Assembly: GCA_009929315.1 (NCBI GenBank)
Contig: SAAS01000003.1
Coordinates: forward strand, 124,001 to 188,000
From: Clostridia bacterium
Lineage (GTDB): Bacteria > Bacillota > Clostridia > Oscillospirales > Oscillospiraceae
Reading direction: 5' to 3'
DNA: 64,000 nucleotides
Part shown: one piece after another, positions 1 through 8,021 of the stretch
Layout of the letters: each line of letters opens with the position of its first letter
How positions within the stretch are numbered: the stretch's first letter is position 1
Translations under genes and position numbers: made by a program
The notes under the pieces: model-generated
What the model saw: only the letters and a program-made list of their open reading frames with translations
What the model was told of the DNA's origin: nothing
The model's database searches: none

Positions 1-1
1 T

Positions 2-55
2 TTTATTAAGCTTGTGGACGACTCAATCAGCAAGGTTATAGCAAGAAACGAATAG
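2..55 (+). CDS. 3' end of upstream gene, probably V-type ATPase subunit A (partial)
   Basis: An open frame enters from the left edge and stops at TAG 53-55, ending in a charged tail (VIARNE). The next gene begins 16 bases later and is V-ATPase subunit B. In V/A-type operons subunit A normally lies directly before B, so this is probably the C-terminus of the catalytic A subunit. Only 17 codons are visible, too few to identify it by sequence, so the call rests on gene order. Confidence 0.5.
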   Translation, partial: FIKLVDDSISKVIARNE

Positions 56-71
56 AAGAAGGTGATTTGCC

Positions 72-1448
72 TTGAGAATTGAATATACCGGCCTATCGGA
101 AATGCAGGGCTCCATAGTTGCGCTTGAGGGAGTTACGGGCGTCTCATACGACGAGCTTGCGGAAATCACGCTCGACGGCGGAGAGCGCCGCTACGGGCGA
201 GTAATTAAAATTGATGGGGAAAAGGTTGTTTTGCAGGTCTTTGAGGGCACTGTCGGGCTCGATATGGAGCACGTTAACACCCACTTTACGGGAAGGCCTA
301 TAACCCTGCCTCTTTCAAAGGAAATTCTGGGGCGAATTTTTGACGGCTCGGGCAAACCGCTTGACGGACTGCGCGAGGTTTTTCCCGACGAAAGAAGGGA
401 CATTAACGGCTCGGCAATCAACCCAGTATCACGTAAATACCCGCGAAGCTGTATTTTGACGGGAATTTCCTCCATTGACGCGACCTCTACCCTCATAAGA
501 GGGCAGAAGCTGCCTATCTTCTCCGGAGCGGGTATGAGCCACAATGAGCTGGCGGCACAAATTGTCCGACAGGCTCAGACTATGGATCAGAGTGAGGAAT
601 TTGCAATCGTTTTTTGCGCAATGGGCGTTAAAAACGATACCGCGGAGTTTTTTAAGAAGGACTTTCAGGAATCCGGAGCGCTGGGGAGAGTCGTAATGTA
701 CCTCAATATGGCGTCCGACCCTATCATCGAACGTATTCTTGCCCCACGCTGCGCTTTGACGGCAGCCGAATATCTGGCTTTCTACCACGGCTATCACGTT
801 CTCGTTATCCTCACGGATATGTCCAGCTACTGCGAGGCTCTGCGTGAATTTTCGTCCTCTAAGGGCGAAATCCCTTCACGCAAAGGCTTTCCGAGCTATA
901 TGTACTCCGATTTAGCCTCGCTTTACGAACGTGCGGGCATGATTTACGGAGAAAAGGGCAGCGTTACGCAGGTGCCGATTCTGACCATGCCGAACGACGA
1001 TATTTCCCACCCGATTCCCGATCTTACGGGCTATATCACGGAGGGACAGATTGTTCTCTCACGCGATTTGGAGCAGAAGGGAATTTATCCGCCGGTCGCG
1101 ATTCTGCCGTCCCTTTCACGACTTATGAAGGACGGTACGGGCGAAGGCTACACCAGAGAGGACCATGCTGACTTATCCAACCAGCTTTTCGCCTCTTACA
1201 GTGCCGTGACAGATGCGAGAAGTCTCGCCTCGGTTATTGGCGAGGATGAGCTTTCGGAAATCGACAAGCTCTATGTGGAGTTTGGCAAACGTCTGGAAGC
1301 TGAGTTTATCACGCAGGGAATCAGAGAAAACAGAACACTCGAACAAACTCTGGATTTAGGCTGGAAACTTTTATCTATGCTGCCCAGAGCCGAGCTCGGC
1401 AGAGTTTCCGACAAGATGCTCGATAAATACTATCAGGGCTCAAAATAA
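72..1448 (+). CDS. atpB: V-type ATP synthase subunit B
   Basis: This is the non-catalytic nucleotide-binding subunit of the V1 head; it alternates with subunit A in the hexamer that couples ATP to H+ or Na+ movement. The 458 residues match the family length. At about residue 150 the P-loop is replaced by [15 protein letters not shown], which lacks the Walker lysine and is typical of B subunits. The adjacent [13 protein letters not shown] and the [14 protein letters not shown] segment are also family hallmarks. The start is TTG, preceded by GAAGGTGAT. It sits between a probable subunit A tail and subunit D in one operon. Confidence 0.95.
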   Translation: MRIEYTGLSEMQGSIVALEGVTGVSYDELAEITLDGGERRYGRVIKIDGEKVVLQVFEGTVGLDMEHVNTHFTGRPITLPLSKEILGRIFDGSGKPLDGLREVFPDERRDINGSAINPVSRKYPRSCILTGISSIDATSTLIRGQKLPIFSGAGMSHNELAAQIVRQAQTMDQSEEFAIVFCAMGVKNDTAEFFKKDFQESGALGRVVMYLNMASDPIIERILAPRCALTAAEYLAFYHGYHVLVILTDMSSYCEALREFSSSKGEIPSRKGFPSYMYSDLASLYERAGMIYGEKGSVTQVPILTMPNDDISHPIPDLTGYITEGQIVLSRDLEQKGIYPPVAILPSLSRLMKDGTGEGYTREDHADLSNQLFASYSAVTDARSLASVIGEDELSEIDKLYVEFGKRLEAEFITQGIRENRTLEQTLDLGWKLLSMLPRAELGRVSDKMLDKYYQGSK

Positions 1449-1486
1449 CTGAGGGTTAACGAAGCGGTTTGAGGAGGTGACTGAAA

Positions 1487-2092
1487 ATGGCGAATCTGCC
1501 GCCCACGAAGGGCAATCTGATTGCGGTTAAGCGCTCGCGCGATCTTGCCGAAACAGGTTTTGACCTTATGGACAAGAAGCGCAACATATTAATCCATGAA
1601 CTTATGACGCTCATTGACAGCGCCGCCGAGCTTCAGAACCGCATTGACGAAACCTTCACCGAGGCATACCACGCCATGCGTCTTGCGAGTATCTCCATGG
1701 GCGGCTTCGAGGACGTTGCCGCCGCAATGCCGATTGACGACTCGGTTAAAGTCCGATATCGCAGCGTTATGGGCGTGGAACTGCCGACTGTTACGGCAAG
1801 TCCCGCGGACACGAGCGTGCTGCCTTACGGCTTTTTGGGCACAACCTCCGCGCTGGACGACGCTTACAAGAAATTCATCAAGGTTAAAGAGCTGACACTT
1901 GAACTGGCGGAACTTGAAAACGGCATTTACAGGCTCGCATATTATATTAAAAAAGCGCAGAAGCGGGCAAACGCTCTGCACAACATAGTTATACCGAATC
2001 TTGATTCGGACATTGTACGCATAGGCGAGGCGCTCGAGGAGAAGGAACGCGAGGAGTTTGTAAGGCTCAAGGTCATAAAGGCAAAAAAGTAA
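1487..2092 (+). CDS. atpD: V-type ATP synthase subunit D
   Basis: This is the central-stalk subunit that transmits rotation between the V1 head and the membrane ring. The 201 residues begin with the family signature (LPPTKGNLIAVKRSRDLAETGFDLMDKKR) and end in a long coiled coil containing KRANALHNIVIPNL, as in NtpD. The ATG start follows a strong GGAGGTGA site. It is the last gene of the V-ATPase operon and is followed at once by an intrinsic terminator. Confidence 0.94.
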   Translation: MANLPPTKGNLIAVKRSRDLAETGFDLMDKKRNILIHELMTLIDSAAELQNRIDETFTEAYHAMRLASISMGGFEDVAAAMPIDDSVKVRYRSVMGVELPTVTASPADTSVLPYGFLGTTSALDDAYKKFIKVKELTLELAELENGIYRLAYYIKKAQKRANALHNIVIPNLDSDIVRIGEALEEKEREEFVRLKVIKAKK

Positions 2093-2097
2093 AATAA

Positions 2098-2134
2098 GGC
2101 GCAGTCAGTAATTTTCTACTGACTGCGCCCTTTC
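2098..2134 (+). terminator. terminator of the V-ATPase operon
   Basis: A 13-bp perfect inverted repeat (2098-2110 with 2117-2129) closes on a short loop and is followed by CTTTCT. It lies six bases after the atpD stop codon. Confidence 0.85.
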
Positions 2135-2152
2135 TATGCAAAAATATATAAC

Positions 2153-3004
2153 TTAATTAAGGTTCTGCCGCCTTGCGGCCTCAACGACATGATTTACCAA
2201 AACCGAGGTGGTCACGGTTCCGACACCGCCGGGCACGGGGGATATGGCGGATACTATCGGCAAAGCCGCTTCAAAATCAACATCGCCGCACATCACACCC
2301 TCAGAAAAGTTAATGCCTACATCGATTACCACCTGATTATTTGAAAGAAACTCTGCGCCGACTGCCCTTGCCTTGCCCGCCGCGACAATCAATATCTCGG
2401 CGTTTTTTGTAACTGAGGACATGTTGACAGTCCTTGTATGGCAGACGGTAACGGTTGCGTTTTTCGCAAGAAGAAGCATGGAAACAGGCTTTCCGACGAC
2501 AAGGCTGCGCCCTATTACGACGGCGGATTTACCCTTGCAGTCGAAGTCGTAATGGTCAAGAATTTCAATGCAGGCCTGCGCCGTGCAGGGCGAGAAGCCG
2601 TTTCTGTTTCCCGTAAAAACTCCCGCCAGCGAACCGTCCGTTATCCCGTCAACATCCTTTTCGGGGGAAAGCGCACGCCTTACAGCCTCGCCGTCAAGAT
2701 GCTTCGGCAGGGGCATAAGCACGAGCACGCCGTGTACGGTGCAATCGCTGTTTAGCTCGATGATTTTATTATCAAGTTCAGTCTGCAAAATGTTTTCGGG
2801 CAGAGAAACGCGAAGCACCGCAACGCCGACCTTTTCGCAGCGCTTAACGGCTCCGTTTTCATAAGCGATGTCATCCGCCCGCTCTCCTACACGGACGATA
2901 GCGAGTGTAGGTGTCACGCCGCGCTCCGAAAGCTCTGTCAACAGTGCCTGTGAACGTATATTTATAGCTTCCGCCACTGGGGCGCCTTTAAGTTCGATTG
3001 CCAT
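2153..3004 (-). CDS. folD: methylenetetrahydrofolate dehydrogenase (FolD family, cyclohydrolase residues missing)
   Basis: FolD normally oxidises methylene-THF to methenyl-THF with NAD(P) and then hydrolyses it to formyl-THF. Family marks are the VVIGRSLVVGKPVSMLL dinucleotide-binding loop, KDVDG and the C-terminal PVPGGVGTVT. The active site is altered. In the E. coli pattern Y-x-x-x-K, the tyrosine is kept (Tyr48) but the catalytic lysine is Ala52, and the glutamine of VQLPLP is Leu96; the aspartate of KDVDG is kept. Loss of these two residues suggests a dehydrogenase without cyclohydrolase activity. The neighbour fchA encodes a separate cyclohydrolase-type enzyme. The start at 3004 is chosen because GGAG lies 9 bases before it; an in-frame ATG at 3019 has no such site. 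Confidence 0.9.
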   Translation of the reverse strand: MAIELKGAPVAEAINIRSQALLTELSERGVTPTLAIVRVGERADDIAYENGAVKRCEKVGVAVLRVSLPENILQTELDNKIIELNSDCTVHGVLVLMPLPKHLDGEAVRRALSPEKDVDGITDGSLAGVFTGNRNGFSPCTAQACIEILDHYDFDCKGKSAVVIGRSLVVGKPVSMLLLAKNATVTVCHTRTVNMSSVTKNAEILIVAAGKARAVGAEFLSNNQVVIDVGINFSEGVMCGDVDFEAALPIVSAISPVPGGVGTVTTSVLVNHVVEAARRQNLN

Positions 3005-3019
3005 AAGCTGCTTCTCCAT

Positions 3020-3637
3020 TCAAGTCAGTTTTGCATAAACGTCCGCATAAACACTGTCCGCGAGCTCACAATATTTTTGAAGGAGCCCTTCGGTTTCGGA
3101 TTTGAGCGCCTTTGCGTACAAATCATCCTTCATGAGGCGGACGTTGATGAAAATATTTAGGCTTGCGCCCATTAGCGCGGTTTTACAGCAAAGAACGCCG
3201 ACGCCGACATCGGAAATCATGAGGGTGCTGCCCTTAACGGCAAGCTCGGCGTGAAGCTCAATCGCTTCGGCGGCTCCTTTCATTATGGCAAGCGGCGCGG
3301 AGCAGGCATAATGAAGTGCGTTTTCCATTATTTCGTCGCGTTTGGGGTCATCCTTCGGCAGACCATAGGCCCTTGAGAGCGGCTCGAAGCATTTTGCGTC
3401 TTCGTCAATCAGTGTGAGAAGAGACTCGCGAAGATTTTCCGCTTTTTCCAGAATCAGCTGAATATCCTGCTCAAATTCGGCGTACTTTTTCTTGCCCGTC
3501 GTGAGGTTCCCAACCATTGAAGCTAGAGCAGTTCCGACTGCGCCGACCAGCGCGGAAGCTCCGCCGCCGCCCGGGACAGGATCGGATGAAGCCAGTAATT
3601 CAGTAAAGGCGCGGGCAGTGGTTTCGGTAAAGGACAT
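3020..3637 (-). CDS. fchA: cyclodeaminase/cyclohydrolase family protein (probable methenyl-THF cyclohydrolase)
   Basis: This is a 205-residue all-helical protein of the formiminotransferase-cyclodeaminase C-terminal family. The conserved N-terminal segment is DPVPGGGGASALVGAVGTAL (residues 19-38). Stand-alone members of this size in acetogenic and purinolytic Clostridia (FchA) are methenyl-THF cyclohydrolases or formimino-THF cyclodeaminases. It is the first gene of a two-gene unit; its stop codon directly abuts the upstream ATG of folD, so the two are translationally coupled. The start at 3637 has GGAGG seven bases upstream; a longer frame reaching 3784 has no site. With folD lacking two cyclohydrolase residues, the cyclohydrolase role is favoured, though a formimino-THF role cannot be excluded. 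Confidence 0.82.
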   Translation of the reverse strand: MSFTETTARAFTELLASSDPVPGGGGASALVGAVGTALASMVGNLTTGKKKYAEFEQDIQLILEKAENLRESLLTLIDEDAKCFEPLSRAYGLPKDDPKRDEIMENALHYACSAPLAIMKGAAEAIELHAELAVKGSTLMISDVGVGVLCCKTALMGASLNIFINVRLMKDDLYAKALKSETEGLLQKYCELADSVYADVYAKLT

Positions 3638-3831
3638 ATAATAACCTCCAAGGGGGTAAATTGACGGACCGAGTTGCAGCCACCGGAATATAATCACAAA
3701 AACAATGCTAACATGAATCGGAGAAAAATGCAAGAAACGAGCCGCCCTCAGTATTGTTAATATTCCTGAATTGTTACCGCACACAGAATCACAAATTGAG
3801 GCGATAGATTTACATAATATTACTTATATAG

Positions 3832-3872
3832 AGAAGAAAAGCCCCCGAATACTTCGCGAGGCTTTTCTTTAT
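3832..3872 (-). terminator. terminator of the cbiMQO operon
   Basis: A 10-bp inverted repeat (3834-3843 with 3860-3869) gives, on the minus strand, a hairpin ending in GGCTTTTCTTCTC just beyond the cbiO stop codon. Confidence 0.7.
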
Positions 3873-3874
3873 AA

Positions 3875-4660
3875 TTAAAGGTGAATGTGTTCGTGAGGGG
3901 CTACGCCGGATTTAAAGGACACATGGCTGTCACCCTGAAGACAGAAGGGAAGCTCAAGACCGTTTGCCTCTAGCAGAGCTTTATCGGTCAAAATTTCACG
4001 CGTTTCGCCGTCGGCGATTATTTTTCCCTCCGACATAAGGATTACGCGATTGCAGGTTTCCAGAACCATGTCCAAATCATGGGAAGCAATGAGCTTTATA
4101 TGGTCAAGGCTGTTAAGAATATTAATCAGTCTGCGCCTGTTTCTCGGGTCAAGAGCGATTGTCGGCTCGTCCATCATGATTACGTCCGGAGTCATGGCGA
4201 GTATTGTGGCGATGGCCGCGAGTTTTTTCTCGCCTCCCGACATTTTGTAAGGCTGTTTGTCGCGAAGATAGTCAATCCCGATTAGGTCAAGCGCGTGCTG
4301 AACACGCTCATCAACCTGCTGCGCGTCAAGCCCGTAATTTCTCGGCGCGAAGGCAATATCCTCATAAACCGTGGGTGTAAAAAGTTGGTTCTCTGAATCC
4401 TGAAAAACGTAACCGATTTTCTCGCGGATACGGGGGAGCGTTTTCTTGGTCAGCTTAATCTCACCGACAGTTACCTCGCCCGAGAAACCCATTTCCAGCC
4501 CGACCAAAATGCGAAGCAGGGTGGACTTGCCAACGCCGTTTGCCCCGATAAGGCCGATGGCGTCGTCGTGACCCGCGGTGAAGCTGATATCGTGCAGTAT
4601 CTCGGAATTTTTCTCGTAAGAAAAGGATACGTCCTTACAAATTATGTGATGATGGCTCAT
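3875..4660 (-). CDS. cbiO: energy-coupling factor transporter ATPase (cobalt/nickel)
   Basis: This is the ATPase subunit of a cobalt/nickel ECF importer, 261 residues. It shows Walker A GANGVGKST (about 38-46), a Q-loop in VFQDSENQLF, signature MSGGEKK, Walker B VIMMDEPT and the switch histidine in ASHDLD. VFQDSENQLF is typical of CbiO/EcfA proteins. The C-terminus is histidine-rich (PHEHIHL), which could bind metal; that is an inference. It is the third gene after cbiM and cbiQ, with AAAGGAG before its ATG, and is followed by a terminator. Confidence 0.93.
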   Translation of the reverse strand: MSHHHIICKDVSFSYEKNSEILHDISFTAGHDDAIGLIGANGVGKSTLLRILVGLEMGFSGEVTVGEIKLTKKTLPRIREKIGYVFQDSENQLFTPTVYEDIAFAPRNYGLDAQQVDERVQHALDLIGIDYLRDKQPYKMSGGEKKLAAIATILAMTPDVIMMDEPTIALDPRNRRRLINILNSLDHIKLIASHDLDMVLETCNRVILMSEGKIIADGETREILTDKALLEANGLELPFCLQGDSHVSFKSGVAPHEHIHL

Positions 4661-4707
4661 ATTATTGCTCCTTTGATTATTGCGCTGCTATTTATAATAT
4701 GTGAGAA

Positions 4708-5508
4708 TCAGACAAACAAACTGCCGATGAGCGCTGTCAGGCTCGTGTAGCGAAGCAGGGCGAATACTCCGCCGCACGCGGCGAAATATGCAAAGTCCTG
4801 CCATTTAGCGCGGGGAAGCTGGCTGTGCCTGAAATTTCCGTTGTAACCGCGAAGAACCATGCTGTCATAAAGTGCTGTGGCGCGGTCAATACTGCGGAAC
4901 AGAAGCTGGCCGATGAGCGAACCCCAAACTTTGTAATGGACGCCCGTCTGTTTTGGCGCTCTGAGTGAATAAGCCTCGAAAATATGGTTTGCCTCGCTTA
5001 AAAGAACCGTGATATAGCGATAAGTCAGCAGTATCTGAGTTACCAGAATATCCGGAACGTGCAAAAGATTGAGCGCATAACAGATTGATTCGATTCTCGT
5101 TGTCGCAATCAAAAGGTAAGAGGCGAGAACGCTTAGGATTCCCTTCATAATAAGGGTCAGCCCCGAGACCATACCGTCTGTTACAGTTAAACCGTAAAGC
5201 AAAAAGCGTGGTTCGCGATCAAAAAAAGGATTCAAAATACCCATTAGAATAACAAAGGGCAAGATGACCCGAAGCTTTTTAATGCTGTGACTGAAGGAAA
5301 CCCCCGAAAGCGAAAAAAGCGCAGCGGGATAAACCACCATGGTGGCTAGTCCCGCTACGTTATACTTATTGAAGGAAACGGTGACCCAAACGTACGCAAT
5401 AGTAACAATAATTTTAACAAGCGGATGAACGCGGTGGATAAACGAATCCTTGCTTGCTATTGTATCCATGAAGTGAACTTCATATATTGCGTCCGAAAGT
5501 TTTCCCAT
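4708..5508 (-). CDS. cbiQ: energy-coupling factor transmembrane protein CbiQ
   Basis: This is the membrane scaffold (T component) that joins the metal-binding CbiM to the ATPase. The 266 residues carry about five hydrophobic segments and end in another. The conserved coupling region is present: EANHIFEAYSLRAP and the IDRATALYDSMVLRGYNG segment with the arginine-glycine pair that contacts the ATPase. Its ATG lies one base after the cbiM stop codon, with GGAG inside the cbiM 3' end, so translation is coupled. Confidence 0.92.
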   Translation of the reverse strand: MGKLSDAIYEVHFMDTIASKDSFIHRVHPLVKIIVTIAYVWVTVSFNKYNVAGLATMVVYPAALFSLSGVSFSHSIKKLRVILPFVILMGILNPFFDREPRFLLYGLTVTDGMVSGLTLIMKGILSVLASYLLIATTRIESICYALNLLHVPDILVTQILLTYRYITVLLSEANHIFEAYSLRAPKQTGVHYKVWGSLIGQLLFRSIDRATALYDSMVLRGYNGNFRHSQLPRAKWQDFAYFAACGGVFALLRYTSLTALIGSLFV

Positions 5509-5509
5509 T

Positions 5510-6505
5510 TTACGATTTCTCCGATTTTGCTTTTTTCTTTTTGTTTATGCCGAAAATTACACTAAGCAGTATGCAAAGACCCGCCACAATCGCAGAGCCG
5601 ACAATGCCGGAAAAGCTTGTGCCCGCGGCATTCTCGTTGCCGAAGGAATAATCGGGCAGAACCGCCGTCTTGTCCTGAACGCTTGCAAGAGCGTCGTGAA
5701 CTCCGCCGTCTGCCTCAAGCTCGGTTGAGCCGGCGACCTGCTCCATTGACCATTCAAGACCGTCGGGATTTGCGGAAGCGAACAGCGAAATTGCGCCGCC
5801 CATAACAACAACCACAATACCAAGAATAACAAGGACTTTTTTCAGAGAGAATTTGTTCCCATTGGCCTCAGCGTTAAGAAGCTCCGGCCTTGTCTGGAAG
5901 ACAAAGAGCAGAACAACAGCGGTAATAAGTCCTTCAACAGTACCAATCGCAAGATGGATAGGCTGCATTGCAGCGACGAATACGCTGAACGGGAGCTCGC
6001 TTATGCCTGAAAGGGAGGTTTCGAGCACAACGCTGAAGGCGCCGAGCTGCAAGCTTAAAATGCTTCCCACGATACAAGCAACAATGAGTTTAACCTTGGA
6101 CATTCCGTTTTTCATAATAGGCTTGTAGATGCAGAAATATCCGAAGAAGCAGGCGTAAAACGCCATGTTCCAAATATTGCAGCCGAGTGCAAGAATGCCG
6201 CCGTCCGCAAAGAGCAGGCACTGGATAAGAAGAATGGATATCATTGTTAAAAACGCGGCGTAAGGACCGAGCAGAGCTGCCAGCAGCAAACCGCCGCAGA
6301 AATGACCGCTTGAGCCGGTTCCGGGAATTGTAAAATTGAGCATTTGGGCCGCAAAGACAAAAGCACCCATAACTCCCATAACGGGAACCTTTTTCGGATT
6401 AAAGTCTTCTTTAACCTTTTTAACTGAATACACAGCCGCGGCCGCGGTTGCGGCATACATTGTCGCGCCAACCGCAGGCGACAAAAGAGCATCTGCCATA
6501 TGCAT
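5510..6505 (-). CDS. cbiM: cobalt/nickel transport protein CbiM with C-terminal PDGLE domain
   Basis: This is the substrate-binding membrane component of a Co2+/Ni2+ ECF importer. Residues 1 to about 215 are the CbiM/NikM fold with seven or so membrane spans. The remainder adds one span, an extracytoplasmic PDGLEWS segment and a last span before a lysine-rich tail, which is the PDGLE (CbiN/NikN-like) part fused on. The start is set at 6505 so that the protein begins Met-His-Met; in this family the His at position 2 coordinates the metal. A GGGGGA site sits eight bases before this ATG, and the upstream in-frame ATG at 6520 would bury the His. Whether cobalt or nickel is carried is not decided by the sequence. 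Confidence 0.9.
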   Translation of the reverse strand: MHMADALLSPAVGATMYAATAAAAVYSVKKVKEDFNPKKVPVMGVMGAFVFAAQMLNFTIPGTGSSGHFCGGLLLAALLGPYAAFLTMISILLIQCLLFADGGILALGCNIWNMAFYACFFGYFCIYKPIMKNGMSKVKLIVACIVGSILSLQLGAFSVVLETSLSGISELPFSVFVAAMQPIHLAIGTVEGLITAVVLLFVFQTRPELLNAEANGNKFSLKKVLVILGIVVVVMGGAISLFASANPDGLEWSMEQVAGSTELEADGGVHDALASVQDKTAVLPDYSFGNENAAGTSFSGIVGSAIVAGLCILLSVIFGINKKKKAKSEKS

Positions 6506-6571
6506 AGTATTTTCCCCCATAATTCAAATCTAACCGAGATAAAACCAATGTTTTTTCGGCTCTCGAATAGA

Positions 6572-6599
6572 AATATACCACACATAAGTTTTGGCGCAA
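6572..6599 (-). promoter_or_regulatory. promoter of cbiMQO with adjacent G/C-tract palindrome
   Basis: On the minus strand TTGCGC is followed after 16 bases by TATATT, with a TGG giving an extended -10. Just upstream of the -35, positions 6601-6612 hold the palindromic run CCCCCTGGGGGG. G/C-tract operators are known for RcnR/CsoR-type metal regulators, so this is a candidate operator. I found no B12-box and no cobalamin riboswitch. Confidence 0.5.
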
Positions 6600-6612
6600 G
6601 CCCCCTGGGGGG

Positions 6613-6871
6613 TCACGAATTTTTCAGTCTGACCTTTTTAACCATAATAACAGTTTTTTTTCAAAAGGTAAAGGCAAAAAATTTATACTTCCGGGAGAGT
6701 TTGGATGGAATGAAAACTGTAACACGCTAAAGTCGTAAAATAATTTTTTTAATCGAAGTGCCAATGTTGCTCCAATTGTGTATGGGATTTCAGTGGAAGG
6801 TGTACCAATATGTAGCTAAACTGTGCCATAATTTTCAGATTGTGCAAGATTACCCTTAATCTGGATTTATT
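6613..6871. other. AT-rich intergenic stretch, no gene recognised
   Basis: Between the cbiM promoter and the next plus-strand promoter there is no open frame with a ribosome binding site. GGTCA and TGACC (about 6611-6634) form an inverted repeat, and TTGTGCAA occurs at 6840-6847. I recognise nothing else. Confidence 0.5.
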
Positions 6872-6916
6872 TTGTGCTTTTGCACAATTGACACTTAATG
6901 GCTTGCGTGATAACCT
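6872..6916 (+). promoter_or_regulatory. candidate promoter with overlapping TTGTGC palindrome
   Basis: TTGACA (6888-6893) is followed after 17 bases by TAACCT (6911-6916), a weak -10. Immediately before the -35 is a perfect inverted repeat, TTGTGC-tttt-GCACAA (6872-6887), and a further TTGTGCAA lies at 6840-6847. The palindrome touches the -35, as an operator would. Confidence 0.5.
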
Positions 6917-7077
6917 CTCATTAGGTCGAGAAGTATCTTGGCTACAGCTGGTCACAAATATGTCCGGCGGTCAGCAAGATCGCTTAGGCTGCATTTCCGG
7001 TGATCCTGACGGCACTACTTGCAGCTGTTATAGCGATTGAGCGACTTAATTTTTATTTTATTTTGGAGGTCATTATT
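6917..7077 (+). other. long structured 5' leader of the 72-residue gene
   Basis: About 160 bases separate the putative promoter from the ATG. GCTGCA (6988-6993) pairs with TGCAGC (7020-7025), with CCG/CGG pairing inside; GTCAG (6970-6974) can alternatively pair with CTGAC (7006-7010). It fits no riboswitch class I recognise. Confidence 0.4.
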
Positions 7078-7296
7078 ATGGCATTTACAATGGATACAAT
7101 AGTTGCTGACATCCTCGCAAATCCCGATGCATGTGCAGTTATGGATGAAATCATCCCCGGCACAACAAAGAACCCAATGATGAAGATGGCTAAGGGCTTC
7201 ACACTTGCAAAGATTGCAAAGACCCCCGCTGCTAAGATCCCCGAAGCAAAGATCCAGGAGTTCCTCGATGCTTGCGCTGCAAAGGGCATTGGCTAA
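7078..7296 (+). CDS. 72-residue protein of unknown function, probably highly expressed
   Basis: A small acidic/lysine-balanced soluble protein, predicted helical, with no signal peptide or membrane span. The start at 7078 has a near-ideal TTTGGAGGT site; an extension to 7000 has none. Wobble choice differs from neighbours (almost only AAG, ATC, GGC, GCA/GCT), as in strongly translated genes. The pattern of a short helix (TIVADILANPDACAVMDEIIPG), then NPMMKMAKGFTLAKIA, then a terminal helix resembles from memory small C-terminal modules fused to clostridial glycosidases, and more weakly DUF1858. Here it stands alone with its own promoter, long leader and two terminators. The function is unknown. 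Confidence 0.75.
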   Translation: MAFTMDTIVADILANPDACAVMDEIIPGTTKNPMMKMAKGFTLAKIAKTPAAKIPEAKIQEFLDACAAKGIG

Positions 7297-7360
7297 GCAA
7301 TAATTACGTAGTAAGTTTTCTTGTCAGTGTATCTCACCGTCAGGAGATGAAGCTGGCTAT

Positions 7361-7384
7361 AACGAAAGCTTAATTTCGTTTTTT
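7361..7384 (+). terminator. first terminator after the 72-residue gene
   Basis: AACGAAA (7361-7367) pairs with TTTCGTT (7374-7380), followed by further T residues to 7384. Confidence 0.65.
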
Positions 7385-7386
7385 GG

Positions 7387-7420
7387 CAGCACGTCGGATT
7401 TATCCGGCGTGCTGTTTTTT
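7387..7420 (+). terminator. second terminator after the 72-residue gene
   Basis: A 12-bp stem (7387-7398 with 7403-7414, one T-G pair) closes on TTTA and is followed by six T residues. It lies three bases after the first terminator. Confidence 0.85.
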
Positions 7421-7555
7421 GCATTCCTCAAAAACGCAACGGTATACATAATACCTGACATACGTGATAATATCCAAATAATCATAGTGCATAAGGCACA
7501 ATAGGTTAACATAACGCATTGTAACATCTCTTTAAAAATATTTTTAGAAATGCTC

Positions 7556-7584
7556 TTGACAAACCGAATTACACGATGTATTAT
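7556..7584 (+). promoter_or_regulatory. sigma-A promoter of the GntR/ABC operon
   Basis: TTGACA (7556-7561), a 17-base spacer and TATTAT (7579-7584) make a near-consensus promoter about 56 bases before the start codon. Confidence 0.85.
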
Positions 7585-7591
7585 TGCCGTA

Positions 7592-7613
7592 GTGTACTAG
7601 TAAACTAACACAC
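7592..7613. promoter_or_regulatory. YtrA-type operator (inverted repeat at the transcription start)
   Basis: TGTACTAGT (7593-7601) and ACTAACACA (7604-7612) form an imperfect inverted repeat with a two-base centre, flanked by a matching G/C pair. It covers the expected transcription start, so binding by the regulator encoded next would block transcription. YtrA-subfamily GntR regulators bind such sites before their own operons. Confidence 0.7.
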
Positions 7614-7640
7614 ATCGATTTGATGAAAGGCAGTGATGAC

Positions 7641-8021
7641 TTGGCTTGGGAATTTTCCAACGATAAACCCATATTCGTGCAGGTTTCCGACCAGATTGTT
7701 TCGGGGATTCTTACCGGAACATTCAAAATGGGTGAAAAACTGCCCAGTGTTCGTGAGTTTGCAATTATAGCCGCGGTCAATCCGAACACGGTGCAGAGAG
7801 CGCTGTCGGAGCTTGAAAGTGTCGGACTTATCGAAACTCAACGAAACACGGGCAAATATGTAACACAAGAGGGGAGCATTATTGAGATGGCAAGAAAGAA
7901 GCGCGGTGAACTGCTTGCGTGCGAATTCTTGAAAAGCATGGCAGCTTTAGGTTACACGAACGAGCAGATAATCAGCCTGCTTGAGGAAGCTGAAAAAGGG
8001 GAGGCAAAAGGCGATGAGTGA
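7641..8021 (+). CDS. GntR family transcriptional regulator, YtrA subfamily
   Basis: This is a short (126-residue) regulator: a winged-helix DNA-binding domain (residues 5-70, with SVREFAIIAAVNPNTVQRALSELE as the recognition helix region) and only a small helical tail, the layout of the YtrA subgroup that controls ABC exporters. The TTG start is chosen because WEFSNDKPIFVQV is the usual N-terminus and AAAGG precedes it; an ATG at 7623 lacks a site. The gene overlaps the following ATPase gene by eight bases. It very likely represses its own operon through the inverted repeat at 7593-7612. Confidence 0.88.
   Translation: MAWEFSNDKPIFVQVSDQIVSGILTGTFKMGEKLPSVREFAIIAAVNPNTVQRALSELESVGLIETQRNTGKYVTQEGSIIEMARKKRGELLACEFLKSMAALGYTNEQIISLLEEAEKGEAKGDE

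Noticed and set aside
6521-6740. Cobalamin riboswitch upstream of cbiM
   Set aside because: No B12-box or P1-P3 core; the leader is short and AT-rich.
6749-6955. Minus-strand 68-residue frame
   Set aside because: No ribosome binding site; it crosses a plus-strand promoter and palindrome.
7000-7077. N-terminal extension of the 72-residue protein
   Set aside because: It has no ribosome binding site and lies in the leader; the ATG at 7078 follows GGAGGT.
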